A stretch of DNA of 64,000 nt from an uncultured Aquimarina sp. (GTDB lineage Bacteria; Bacteroidota; Bacteroidia; Flavobacteriales; Flavobacteriaceae), in contig CANMFM010000007.1 in assembly GCA_947497175.1 (NCBI GenBank), positions 372,001-436,000 of the forward strand, in the 5' to 3' direction. The position numbers and the translations under genes were made by a program. A model generated the notes under the pieces. That model was not told where the DNA came from. It did not search any database and saw nothing but the letters and a program-made list of their open reading frames with translations. Below, in pieces: positions 37,978 through 47,014 of this stretch (its first letter is position 1; every line of letters starts with the position of its first letter).

Positions 37978-39909
37978 TTAAGCAAGAATTTCTTGTTTAG
38001 CCTGAACAATATCCTTATTAATTTTATCTATACTTTCGAAAGTAGAATTATTAGAAATGTATTCCGGTACAATTTCTTTTAATTTTCCAACAATCTGATG
38101 ATCCTGATTAAGTAAATTCATAATACATAAATCATCTATTTTATCTTTTACATGGGCACAATCGTTATCATCAAATCTACTGATCATAATTTTTTTGTGA
38201 TATGTAGGTAACGTATTTTCTGTATCCGCCAACAATTCTTCGTATAACTTTTCTCCCGGTCTTAAGCCTGTAATTTTAATATCTATATCTTCTGGATATC
38301 TAAGATCAGATAATCGTATCATTTTCTTTGCCAGGTCGAATATTTTAACAGATTCACCCATATCAAAAATGAAAATTTCTCCTCCATTACCCATGGTACC
38401 AGCTTCAATTACTAATTGAGATGCCTCGGGTATTGTCATAAAAAAACGTGTAACATCTTTGTGAGTTACCGTTAATGGTCCTCCTTTTGCTATTTGTTTT
38501 TTGAAAAGTGGTATCACAGATCCATTAGAACCTAAAACATTACCAAATCTTGTGGTGATAAATTTAGTCTTACTGGTTTTATGAAGACATTTAATATACA
38601 TTTCAGCAACTCTTTTTGTTGCTCCCATTACATTGGTTGGGTTAACTGCTTTATCAGTAGACACAAATACGAATTTATCAACACCAAATTGTGTAGATAA
38701 ATCAGCTAGTTTTCGTGTCCCCAGAACATTTATCTTTATGGCTTCGCAAGGATTAGATTCCATTAATGGCACATGCTTGTATGCTGCAGCATGAAAAACC
38801 ATATTTGGTCTATACTTTTCAAATATCGTTTCTACACGTTGATGATCGCGAATATCTGCTACAATTGGAGTAAAATTGGTGATCCCTTTACTCAAAAGTT
38901 CTTGCTGCAAATCGTATAATGGCGATTCTGCCTGATCCACTAAAATTAAATTCTTATACTTATAATAAGATGCTTGCCTAACGATTTCACTTCCGATAGA
39001 GCCTGCTGCTCCCGTAATCATTATTACTTTATCTTCAAGCTCATTTTTGATATTTTGATTATCCATATTAATAGGAGCACGATCCAGTAAATCCTCAATC
39101 TCAATTTCTTTAATTTGAGAGACCTTTAATTTTCCGTCTATCCAATCATTTACAGCTGGTATTATCTTTACTTTTACAGGTAGCTTTAATAAATCATCTG
39201 AGATTTCAGACAGTCTCTTTTTGCTTATATGTGGTATAGATACCACAATTTCTTTTATATTATTCTTCGCTAGAAAATTATTATTTATTGCCTTTGACGA
39301 GTATACTTTAATACCATTTATAGTTTTTCCTATTTTTTGAGAATTATCATCAATAAAACCGACAACCGACAAAGAGGATCTATTAGAATCGTTTGTAATT
39401 GCAGCAAGAGTAATTAGTCCAGAATCACCTGCTCCATATATTAATATTCTTGAAGATTCGCCAATTTTTGATTTCACGTAGTAATAGCAGTATTTAAATA
39501 TTAAACGACTAGTAGTAAGTGTTATAATATTTAACATATAATGGATACAAATAATGGATACGGGAATATTTAGCAATTCTGGTATTAATGAAAGCCTACT
39601 CGAAACCATTAAAAATGCAGTTAGTGCAATCAAAATTGTAACCGCAAGAAATAAGTTATACGCATCTCGCATCCCAGTATGTCTCACAACTCCTTTATAG
39701 GAACCGATTAACATAAAACTTAACGCTGCCAAAGCGGCAACTACAGGAATTTGATATATTAAATTAGAGATATCAAAATTAAGTGTAATTCCAAATCTAA
39801 TTACATAAGCCAAAAAGAAATTAAAAATAGTAATACCAACATCTATTAGTAATACTAACCACTTAGATGCATGCTTATGTGAGTTGTTAATCAGGTAGTT
39901 CTTAATCAT
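37978..39909 (-). CDS. PglF/CapD-type UDP-sugar 4,6-dehydratase
   Basis: A 643-residue membrane enzyme. Four membrane helices (about 14-130) and a nucleotide-binding-like middle domain (about 145-260) precede the SDR domain (about 290-580). The cofactor loop is MITGAAGSIGSEIVRQ. The active region FVSTDKAVNPTNVMGATKRVAEMY has Met where most SDRs have the catalytic Tyr, as known for the WbpM/PglF group. These enzymes turn UDP-GlcNAc into the 4-keto-6-deoxy sugar. The gene overlaps the PglE-like aminotransferase by four bases, the next pathway step. Confidence 0.92.
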   Translation of the reverse strand: MIKNYLINNSHKHASKWLVLLIDVGITIFNFFLAYVIRFGITLNFDISNLIYQIPVVAALAALSFMLIGSYKGVVRHTGMRDAYNLFLAVTILIALTAFLMVSSRLSLIPELLNIPVSIICIHYMLNIITLTTSRLIFKYCYYYVKSKIGESSRILIYGAGDSGLITLAAITNDSNRSSLSVVGFIDDNSQKIGKTINGIKVYSSKAINNNFLAKNNIKEIVVSIPHISKKRLSEISDDLLKLPVKVKIIPAVNDWIDGKLKVSQIKEIEIEDLLDRAPINMDNQNIKNELEDKVIMITGAAGSIGSEIVRQASYYKYKNLILVDQAESPLYDLQQELLSKGITNFTPIVADIRDHQRVETIFEKYRPNMVFHAAAYKHVPLMESNPCEAIKINVLGTRKLADLSTQFGVDKFVFVSTDKAVNPTNVMGATKRVAEMYIKCLHKTSKTKFITTRFGNVLGSNGSVIPLFKKQIAKGGPLTVTHKDVTRFFMTIPEASQLVIEAGTMGNGGEIFIFDMGESVKIFDLAKKMIRLSDLRYPEDIDIKITGLRPGEKLYEELLADTENTLPTYHKKIMISRFDDNDCAHVKDKIDDLCIMNLLNQDHQIVGKLKEIVPEYISNNSTFESIDKINKDIVQAKQEILA

Positions 39910-41039
39910 CTCAATATATTTTTAATAACTGATACAATTCTATATAAATCATCTTCTTCAAGATTTGACCCGCTTGGTAAGCAAAGTCCACGATCAAATA
40001 GATCATCAGAGATCCCATTAAGGTAAGCGTCACAATCTATAAATACCGATTGTTGATGCATGGGTTTCCAGAGTGGTCTAGATTCAATATTCTCTTCAGC
40101 TAATAACAGCCTTATGCTTTCACGTAGTTTATAAGAGCTCGTTTCAATACAAGTAAGCCACCTATTAGAATAATATCCTGACGGCTCATCTAAAAATTTT
40201 ATTTCTGAAGAATCTCCTAAATGCTTTTTATAAAAATCAAAATTTCTACGTCTGTAGTTAACATGTTTGTCAAGCACTTGCATTTGACCTCGACCAATAC
40301 CTGCAGTTATATTACTCATTCTGTAGTTATATCCGATTTCAGAATGTTGATAATGAGGGGCATCATCTCTGGCTTGAGTAGCTAGAAAAATAGATTTTTC
40401 TTTATGTTTTTGATGTTTAGATACTAAAGCACCACCTCCAGAGGTAGTAATGATTTTGTTACCATTAAAGGAAAGAATGGCTATATCGCCAAATGTTCCA
40501 CATTTTACATCATGATATGAGCTCCCTAAAGCTTCTGCACTATCTTCTAAAACCGGAATTCTATATTCGGAAGCGATACGATGAATAGCTTCGACTTGAT
40601 ATGGCATACCATAAAGATGTACCGCAACAATTGCTTTAGGTTTTTTTCCTTTAGCAATTCTGTCTTTAATCGCTATCTCAAGCTGTTCCGGACACATATT
40701 CCATGTTTCCTTTTCGCTATCTATAAAAATTGGTTGTGCACCTAGATATACAATAGGATTAGCCGAAGCCGCAAAAGTCATACTCTGACATAACACTTCA
40801 TCTCCTGCTGCAACACCTAACAACTTTAAACCAAGATGTAAAGATGCTGTACCAGAACTTAATGCAGCTACATGAACGTCGTTATCTAAATAAGTCTCAA
40901 TATCCTTTTCAAATCCATTGACGTTTGGCCCAAGCGGGGCTACCCAATTTGTATCAAATGCTTCTTTTACGAACGTTTGCTCTGTTCCACCCATATGCGG
41001 TGAAGAAAGCCATATTCTTTTTGAATCAATTGCATTCAT
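39906..41039 (-). CDS. PglE-type UDP-sugar 4-aminotransferase (DegT/DnrJ family)
   Basis: A 377-residue PLP enzyme. The PLP lysine is in SFNGNKIITTSGGG. Other stretches that I recall from Campylobacter PglE are the N-terminal SSPHMGG, the ATQARDDAPHYQHSEIGYNYRMSN segment and SRPLWKPMHQQ. The match is unusually good, so the 4-keto sugar from the PglF-like enzyme is the likely substrate, giving UDP-4-amino-4,6-dideoxy-GlcNAc. The first gene of its transcript; it overlaps the dehydratase start by four bases. Confidence 0.92.
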   Translation of the reverse strand: MNAIDSKRIWLSSPHMGGTEQTFVKEAFDTNWVAPLGPNVNGFEKDIETYLDNDVHVAALSSGTASLHLGLKLLGVAAGDEVLCQSMTFAASANPIVYLGAQPIFIDSEKETWNMCPEQLEIAIKDRIAKGKKPKAIVAVHLYGMPYQVEAIHRIASEYRIPVLEDSAEALGSSYHDVKCGTFGDIAILSFNGNKIITTSGGGALVSKHQKHKEKSIFLATQARDDAPHYQHSEIGYNYRMSNITAGIGRGQMQVLDKHVNYRRRNFDFYKKHLGDSSEIKFLDEPSGYYSNRWLTCIETSSYKLRESIRLLLAEENIESRPLWKPMHQQSVFIDCDAYLNGISDDLFDRGLCLPSGSNLEEDDLYRIVSVIKNILR

Positions 41040-41726
41040 AATTTTCCCATTAATTAATGAACAATAATTCTTCGTCTGGTTATAAACATAACCAAAAATT
41101 CTTTTTCATGACAATCTAAAAACGCTGGAAGAAGGGGGGTAGAAACTTCCTTTTTTGAAATTACTTATTACTTTATTTTCCTTGGCTAAAATAACTCAGT
41201 TAAATCAATTTTCTATTTAATTTTTTATTTTTTAGATAGAATACTTAAAAAAACGTTTAATGACTCATATCACTTTGGATAAACACTCAAAATACGCGAG
41301 CTCCGTAAGAAAAGTATTATATTAACCCATAGGTGTCACCTCTAATAATTGGCAAAACATAACTAATTATGCTGATTTTGACTCAGGAAATTAAAATTAA
41401 CATTATTTAACAAAAAAATTCCCCGAAAACATATTCTTATTTACCTATTAAAAAATCATCTGTACAGCTCAATTAACAGTACAATAATACTTCATTTTCA
41501 TCTAATTATGACTAGGATAACACCTATTTCTAAAGGGGTATTCCCCCCTGTTTTAAAACTACTATTTAACTTTAAATTTGAGCCAAACTCAGTACTTCAA
41601 CAAAAATTATAGTAATAAATCTTGATTTATTTAATTAAATAGATAAAATTTACAGACCTCAAAAGTCAACGTAATCCCCCTGCAAAAAATAACCCTAACA
41701 ATAATATAAATTAATTCATTTTATAG
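41040..41726. promoter_or_regulatory. Long divergent regulatory region without a gene
   Basis: 687 AT-rich bases between the divergent PglE-like and MBOAT genes. It contains a C6 run on the minus strand (41134-41139), GGGG-TATT-CCCCCC at 41535-41548, a second CCCCC at 41676-41680, and an exact -7 box TAAATTTG at 41573-41580. GGAAG/CTTCC arms bracket the first run (41127-41150). No coding frame or RNA gene is recognised. The length suggests complex control. Confidence 0.6.
41573..41580 (+). promoter_or_regulatory. Promoter -7 box of the first MBOAT-SGNH unit
   Basis: Exact TAAATTTG, 25 bases after the CCCCCC run. It implies a leader of about 140 bases that contains a second CCCCC tract. Confidence 0.5.
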
Positions 41727-43178
41727 ATGTTATTTAATTCTTTAGAGTATATCATTTTTTTACCGGTTGTATTTTTTGTGTATTGGCTATTTTTCAATAA
41801 ACGACTACAGGCGCAAAACTTATTTTTACTTATAGCAAGTTATTTTTTCTATGGTTTTTGGGATTGGAGATTCCTATTTCTTATACTCGCTAGTACTATT
41901 GTTGATTTTTTTGTCGGCCAATGCATCTACTCAAGCACTTCAGAAAAAGAAAAAAAAAACTGGTTATGGCTCAGTATTCTTTTTAATATAGGACTGCTTG
42001 GTTTTTTTAAATATTACAATTTTTTTATAGACTCCTGGATAGATCTGACATCTATATTTGGATATTCAATACAAAATACTTGGACTTTAAAAATCATATT
42101 ACCCGTAGGAATATCATTTTACACATTTCAGACCATGTCCTATTCTTTAGACATCTATCATAAAAGAATTACGCCAACTAAAGATTTTATATCCTTTGCA
42201 ACTTTTGTAAGCTTTTTCCCCCAGCTAGTTGCAGGTCCTATCGAAAGAGCTTCAAATCTCCTTCCACAAATCTTAGATAGAAGAGTATTTAAATATTCTC
42301 AAACTGTAGACGGATTAAAGCTTATTTTATGGGGGTTTTTTAAGAAATTAGTAATTGCAGATGCTCTTGCCCCGATTGTAGATGACATATTTATGAATTA
42401 TCATCAATATTCATCCAGCACTCTTATTACCGGAGTTTTCTTTTTTACCTTTCAGATTTACGGGGACTTTAGTGGGTATTCTGATATTGCTATCGGGACA
42501 GCAAAATTATTTGGGATCGAACTAAGTCCTAACTTCAAATTCCCATATTTTTCAAGAAATATTGCAGAGTTTTGGCGTAGATGGCACATCTCATTATCTC
42601 GATGGTTTAGAGACTACCTATATATCCCACTTGGTGGTTCTAAAGCAGGCACATGGATTTCTATAAGAAATGTATTTATTATCTTCTTAGTAAGTGGGTT
42701 CTGGCATGGAGCCAACTGGACTTTTATCATATGGGGAGGCATACATGCGCTATTGTTTTTACCCCTTCTATTAACCAATAGTAACAGAAAGTATGTGAGT
42801 TCTATCGTTGCAGAAAGAACTACACTCCCTTCAATTAAAGAGTTCTTTCAAATTTCTACCACCTTTATCTTAGTTATGTTTTCGTGGATATTTTTTAGAG
42901 CTTCCTCATTAACACATGCATTTGGATATTTAAAAACAATTTTTATTAACACGAATAGTGCTCCTTATGATCACCCATCGGGATACAGAATGATCGATTA
43001 TTTTATTATAATTATTCTATTTGTTATTTATGAATACCGTATAAGAAAAAACGAGAGAGCTCCTTTTAATTTTAAATCCCGATATGTTAGATTTCTAATT
43101 TATGCTATACTACTATTGGCAATGCTTTTATTTTATGATGATCAAATAGATCGATCATTTATATACTTTCAGTTTTAA
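41727..43178 (+). CDS. MBOAT family O-acyltransferase, copy 1
   Basis: A 483-residue membrane protein with about ten to eleven helices. AlgI-type signatures are FLPVVFFVYWLFF at the start, LPVGISFYTFQTMSYSLDIY, FPQLVAGPIERAS and the conserved His in SGFWHGANWTFIIWGG. The family passes acyl groups across the membrane to polysaccharide or teichoic acid. An SGNH gene follows after 11 bases. It is a clear paralogue of the MBOAT at 55838, starting with the same MLFNSLE. Donor may be acetyl-CoA or a carrier-bound acyl group (inference). Confidence 0.93.
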   Translation: MLFNSLEYIIFLPVVFFVYWLFFNKRLQAQNLFLLIASYFFYGFWDWRFLFLILASTIVDFFVGQCIYSSTSEKEKKNWLWLSILFNIGLLGFFKYYNFFIDSWIDLTSIFGYSIQNTWTLKIILPVGISFYTFQTMSYSLDIYHKRITPTKDFISFATFVSFFPQLVAGPIERASNLLPQILDRRVFKYSQTVDGLKLILWGFFKKLVIADALAPIVDDIFMNYHQYSSSTLITGVFFFTFQIYGDFSGYSDIAIGTAKLFGIELSPNFKFPYFSRNIAEFWRRWHISLSRWFRDYLYIPLGGSKAGTWISIRNVFIIFLVSGFWHGANWTFIIWGGIHALLFLPLLLTNSNRKYVSSIVAERTTLPSIKEFFQISTTFILVMFSWIFFRASSLTHAFGYLKTIFINTNSAPYDHPSGYRMIDYFIIIILFVIYEYRIRKNERAPFNFKSRYVRFLIYAILLLAMLLFYDDQIDRSFIYFQF

Positions 43179-43189
43179 AATTTGAAACG

Positions 43190-44140
43190 ATGAAAAAACT
43201 ACTTAAAAAATGCATTTTATACAGTTTTCTTCTAATTTTTACATTAGAAATCCTGGTAAGAATATTTTATTTAGGTAAAGATAATCCAACACGATATTTG
43301 GATCTGTATGAGGTAGAAAAATGGAAACCTAATCAGCATGGGTTTTCTGTTACCGGAAATCGAAGACAAAATTTTTCTGAGTATAAAATTAATAGCTCAG
43401 GATTCAATTCATATAGAGAATTTGATCCAACTAAGGATAAAGTTGAAATTGCTATTGTTGGAGATTCTTTTATCGAAGGCTTTCATCAAGATTATTTTAA
43501 TTCGATTGGAAAAAAAGTAGAAAACTCACTACCCAAAACAGAAGTTTATGAGTACGGTTATGCAGGGTATGATATGGCAGATCAGTTACACCTCATTTAT
43601 AAATATAAAGAGCAATTTGATCTAATAGATCATGTTGTCATTTATATAAATTTTTCTGATGATTTAACGCGTGATGCTTACAATGTAGTAAGAGATAGGT
43701 TAGCATTAGAATCTCCCATAAATAAAGCATTAAAGAGAAGTAAATTGTTAGTATATAGCAAAAGTATTGGAGTGTTTGCTCCTATAAAGCAAGGTATTGC
43801 GAAGAGTATTAACTTTTTAAAAGGCAATATCCCCAGACCTGAAACAAGAAATGACAACACTACTAATATTAATAAAGATAATGTGTATATAGATAACTTT
43901 AAACATCTAATCACAACATATGGATATGACAAGGATCGTTTCGTTTTGCTTCTTGATTCAAGAATAACAAGTCAGGATTTTATTGTATATCTCAGAGAAA
44001 ATCATTTTGATTTCATCGATTTTTCAGAAGCTTTTGAGAACTCTAAGCAAGAGACCACTTTACTTTATGACCAACATTGGAATAATCATGGCAGAGACAT
44101 CATTGCATCATTAATTTCGGAATATATTAGAAACAAATAG
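43190..44140 (+). CDS. SGNH hydrolase-like membrane-anchored protein, partner of MBOAT 1
   Basis: A 316-residue protein. An N-terminal membrane anchor (about 8-26) is followed by a periplasmic SGNH domain. Block I is IAIVGDSFIEGF with the nucleophile Ser, and the Asp-His pair is in LYDQHWNNHGRD near the C-terminus. Such proteins (AlgJ/AlgX, DltD, PatB types) complete acyl transfer started by an MBOAT partner. It sits 11 bases behind the MBOAT gene and its stop lies five bases from the stop of a convergent FemAB-like gene. Confidence 0.85.
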   Translation: MKKLLKKCILYSFLLIFTLEILVRIFYLGKDNPTRYLDLYEVEKWKPNQHGFSVTGNRRQNFSEYKINSSGFNSYREFDPTKDKVEIAIVGDSFIEGFHQDYFNSIGKKVENSLPKTEVYEYGYAGYDMADQLHLIYKYKEQFDLIDHVVIYINFSDDLTRDAYNVVRDRLALESPINKALKRSKLLVYSKSIGVFAPIKQGIAKSINFLKGNIPRPETRNDNTTNINKDNVYIDNFKHLITTYGYDKDRFVLLLDSRITSQDFIVYLRENHFDFIDFSEAFENSKQETTLLYDQHWNNHGRDIIASLISEYIRNK

Positions 44141-44145
44141 ATCTA

Positions 44146-45183
44146 CTATTTTGCTCTGTACAGCGGAAAAAAATCGGTATTGTCTCCCGAAATCATATAC
44201 TGCTTTGCCAGTTGATCATATACCTCTTGATTAACAATATATTTCCATACCTTAAAAATCTTAAAATCTTTAGAAAACGAAGATTTAAACTTAAATAAAG
44301 AATCTTCAGATGCTCCTAGGCCACCTCCAAGATTAAAATATTTATATTTTTGTGAAGTTGCGTTAATTCGCATTTCGTCGATTAATAAGCGAATTGGCGT
44401 AAGATATAAATAATCATTTCGAGTACCGGAAACATGATATTGTACAATATCATTGGTTTTTATCATCATAGCCGCAGAAATAATTTCATTCGTTTCATTA
44501 TAAGTAACAAGTAACACATCGGTTTGAAAATCATCACTACTCATAAAATGATTAAAATAATCTTCAGTAAAGTAGTAGTTCTTTTTTGCATTAACTCTAT
44601 CCATATTTTCATAGTAGAGTTTGGTAAATGCTAATATATCTTCTTTAGAATTACTTAATCTAACCGAACATAACTTTCTACTCTTATTGATATATCTTTT
44701 TGTAGTTTTAGAAAAAACACTTCTCTGTGTTTCTATATCTTGAGTCAAATCAATATTTACCACCTTACCTAGTGGAGTCAAATCTCCTAATCCACCCAAA
44801 ATTACTTCTTGATTTTTAATAAAAGGATTAAGTCTGGAAAATACAGAAATCACCTTTTTTTCATAAAAAAACCGATTAAGTTGATGAACAAAATTTGAAT
44901 TATCAAAGGAAGGATTTATGCTATTGTGTAAAGGACCTACATAACCATATACTGATGTTACATCATAATAATCAGTATCATAAATCTTACGTAATAATAA
45001 AGGCAGTGCAATAACAATCCCATTATCTTCATATTTGAGAAGAATTGGCTTTTCATCTATTGCCTTTGAAAGCTGATGATAATCATACGTATGATAAAAA
45101 TCATAATGATTTACTTTATTTAATACATTCTGCCATTCTAATTTCTCTTCAATTACTTCAATATTCAGGACCGACAAACCCAT
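44146..45183 (-). CDS. FemAB/GNAT-like transferase, stand-alone
   Basis: A 345-residue cytosolic protein. The central TKLYYENMDRVNAKKNYYFTEDYF, the FNLGGGLGASEDSLFKFKSSFSK and the final FFPLYRAK are shared with the C-terminal part of the neighbour at 45186-46934. The pattern of two GNAT-like folds, with a GGG-plus-FK(S)F turn, is typical of FemAB-like or Acetyltransf_6 proteins that add amino acids or acyl groups to amines. It begins two bases after the fusion gene, in the same operon. Donor and acceptor unknown. Confidence 0.82.
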   Translation of the reverse strand: MGLSVLNIEVIEEKLEWQNVLNKVNHYDFYHTYDYHQLSKAIDEKPILLKYEDNGIVIALPLLLRKIYDTDYYDVTSVYGYVGPLHNSINPSFDNSNFVHQLNRFFYEKKVISVFSRLNPFIKNQEVILGGLGDLTPLGKVVNIDLTQDIETQRSVFSKTTKRYINKSRKLCSVRLSNSKEDILAFTKLYYENMDRVNAKKNYYFTEDYFNHFMSSDDFQTDVLLVTYNETNEIISAAMMIKTNDIVQYHVSGTRNDYLYLTPIRLLIDEMRINATSQKYKYFNLGGGLGASEDSLFKFKSSFSKDFKIFKVWKYIVNQEVYDQLAKQYMISGDNTDFFPLYRAK

Positions 45184-45185
45184 AT

Positions 45186-46934
45186 TTATTCATTTTGCCT
45201 ATACAATGGAAAATAACCATTTCTGATATCGTTTACATCAGGCAATTCATTTGCTTTGCTTTTCAGACTAAATTCATTATAAATTTCTGAATTCACGATT
45301 TTTCTTCCGGTATAGTATATAATATCTTCATCACTTGGAAAAAATGATTTCTTATATTTATACAATCCATCTCCATCTACTCTACCACCCCCTAACACAT
45401 AGTATTTATACCCGTTTTGCCTTGCCCATTTCATCATTTCTATTTTTAGAAAATCATTTGGTCGGGTATAAAAATAGTCAGAGAGCGTTCCTCCTAAGTA
45501 AGAATATAACGTATTTTCTCCTTTTAATATTAACTCAGTCGAAATAGGTGTCGATTCCTTATACACAATTGCAATAATTCCGTTATTTGGGTTTTCTGAA
45601 ATAAATTTTGTGAAATAATCTATATAAAAAAAATACTGATCATGCGCGTTGATACGCTGCATAGTCTGGATATAAATATCATAAAAGTCCTTTATCACTT
45701 CTAATGATATGGGGGCTTCAAAAATCTCTATTTGCAATTCTTCCTGTACAGCCTTTCTATAATTATTTCTAACTTTAGGTTTAAAATTGTTCCATTGTTG
45801 TTCTTCGTCAACAATCACTCCTTTTACATTTTTCAAGCTAGGAATTAACTCTCCGGAATATTTTTGATAATTTTCGTTAAGACTAAATCGAATGAATTCG
45901 CTAACAATGTTTTTTTCAAGATACCACTGATCTACTCGTTCCCAAAATTGCTGTATTAATTCTGAACTAATTTCATTTTGATCATACAGGGGCCCGCTAT
46001 AACCATAAGGTGATATCACATCCTTGTATAGAGTTTCTTCTCCATTGATCAAGATATTCCTTTCATAAAAAGGCATTACAATAGCAGGCACATTTTCTTT
46101 TTTTAATACGAAATAACACAATTGATGCATATTCATATCAGAAGTACCTAGCAACTCTGTCTTGTAAAATGGATTAGCGTTGTTCAATGAATTGACAATT
46201 TTTTTATACTTCTCTAAATCCTCTTCATTTTCTATCTTGTTTGCTACAAAATCCACACGTGTACACGTAGTACTATTAAAATAATTTTCTCCCATTTCCC
46301 TTTTTCTGATAACTCTTGCCGGCACGCCATAGGCAATGCATTTATTACTTATATTATATGTTACTACTGCGCCAGCACCAATAACTGAATGTTCTCCTAT
46401 TGATAAATTCTGAATTACTGAAGCCCCCATTGATATAGCAGAAAATTCTCCTATTTTTACCGTTCCACCAATTGTAGCACTAGGTGCCAAGCTCGAAAAA
46501 TTTTCCATGACACTATCATGTCCTAAGTTAGCATTGGTATTAATAATACAAAAATCGCCAACTTTTGCGTCTGCATTTATCTTACTTGAATTTAAGAGTA
46601 CTGTTCCTTTTCCTATTGAAGCATATTGACTAATAACTGCTGAAGGGTGAATAATAGTGACGAACTCAAAATCTGGAGCTATTTTTTGTATTTTATAATA
46701 CATCAAGCTTCGCAACCAGTTATCACCAATAGCAATAACACATTTTGTCACACCTTTTTGAAGTAAATCAGGTATAATATCTTCTGTACCCAGAACCTCA
46801 TATCCTAAAACCTTTTTTCCTTTGGCTTTAAAAGAATCGACAAAACCATAAATCTCATATACGCCATTAAGCTCTATAGTATCTGCTACTACTTTAGCGT
46901 GACCAGACGCACCAATAATTAGAATCTTATCCAT
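45186..46934 (-). CDS. Fusion of PglD/NeuD-type acetyltransferase and FemAB-like transferase
   Basis: A 582-residue protein of two parts. Residues 1 to about 212 are a NeuD/PglD-like N-acetyltransferase: KILIIGASGHAKVVADTIE, a GYEVLG loop, IIHPSAVIS, then the left-handed beta-helix NTNANLGHDSVMENF (with the catalytic His) to GVPARVIRK. Residues about 225-582 are FemAB-like and closely resemble the next gene, including QRINAHDQYFFYIDYF, VLGGGRVDGDGLYKYKKSF and NGYFPLYRQ. The first part would acetylate the 4-amino sugar made by the PglE-like enzyme; the second could modify the same or a later amine. The frame is continuous with no stop. Confidence 0.9.
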   Translation of the reverse strand: MDKILIIGASGHAKVVADTIELNGVYEIYGFVDSFKAKGKKVLGYEVLGTEDIIPDLLQKGVTKCVIAIGDNWLRSLMYYKIQKIAPDFEFVTIIHPSAVISQYASIGKGTVLLNSSKINADAKVGDFCIINTNANLGHDSVMENFSSLAPSATIGGTVKIGEFSAISMGASVIQNLSIGEHSVIGAGAVVTYNISNKCIAYGVPARVIRKREMGENYFNSTTCTRVDFVANKIENEEDLEKYKKIVNSLNNANPFYKTELLGTSDMNMHQLCYFVLKKENVPAIVMPFYERNILINGEETLYKDVISPYGYSGPLYDQNEISSELIQQFWERVDQWYLEKNIVSEFIRFSLNENYQKYSGELIPSLKNVKGVIVDEEQQWNNFKPKVRNNYRKAVQEELQIEIFEAPISLEVIKDFYDIYIQTMQRINAHDQYFFYIDYFTKFISENPNNGIIAIVYKESTPISTELILKGENTLYSYLGGTLSDYFYTRPNDFLKIEMMKWARQNGYKYYVLGGGRVDGDGLYKYKKSFFPSDEDIIYYTGRKIVNSEIYNEFSLKSKANELPDVNDIRNGYFPLYRQNE

Positions 46935-47014
46935 TCATTTTATTTATAATAAACCATCAAATAAGTAAAATAAAATAATTTCTTCAAACATCAAACTTCG
47001 TTTTATTTACAATT

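Noticed and set aside
41040..41726. A JUMPstart/ops element before the polysaccharide genes
   Set aside because: No GGCGGTAG-like ops core is present, and no RfaH/NusG-like or UpxY gene is seen in the window.
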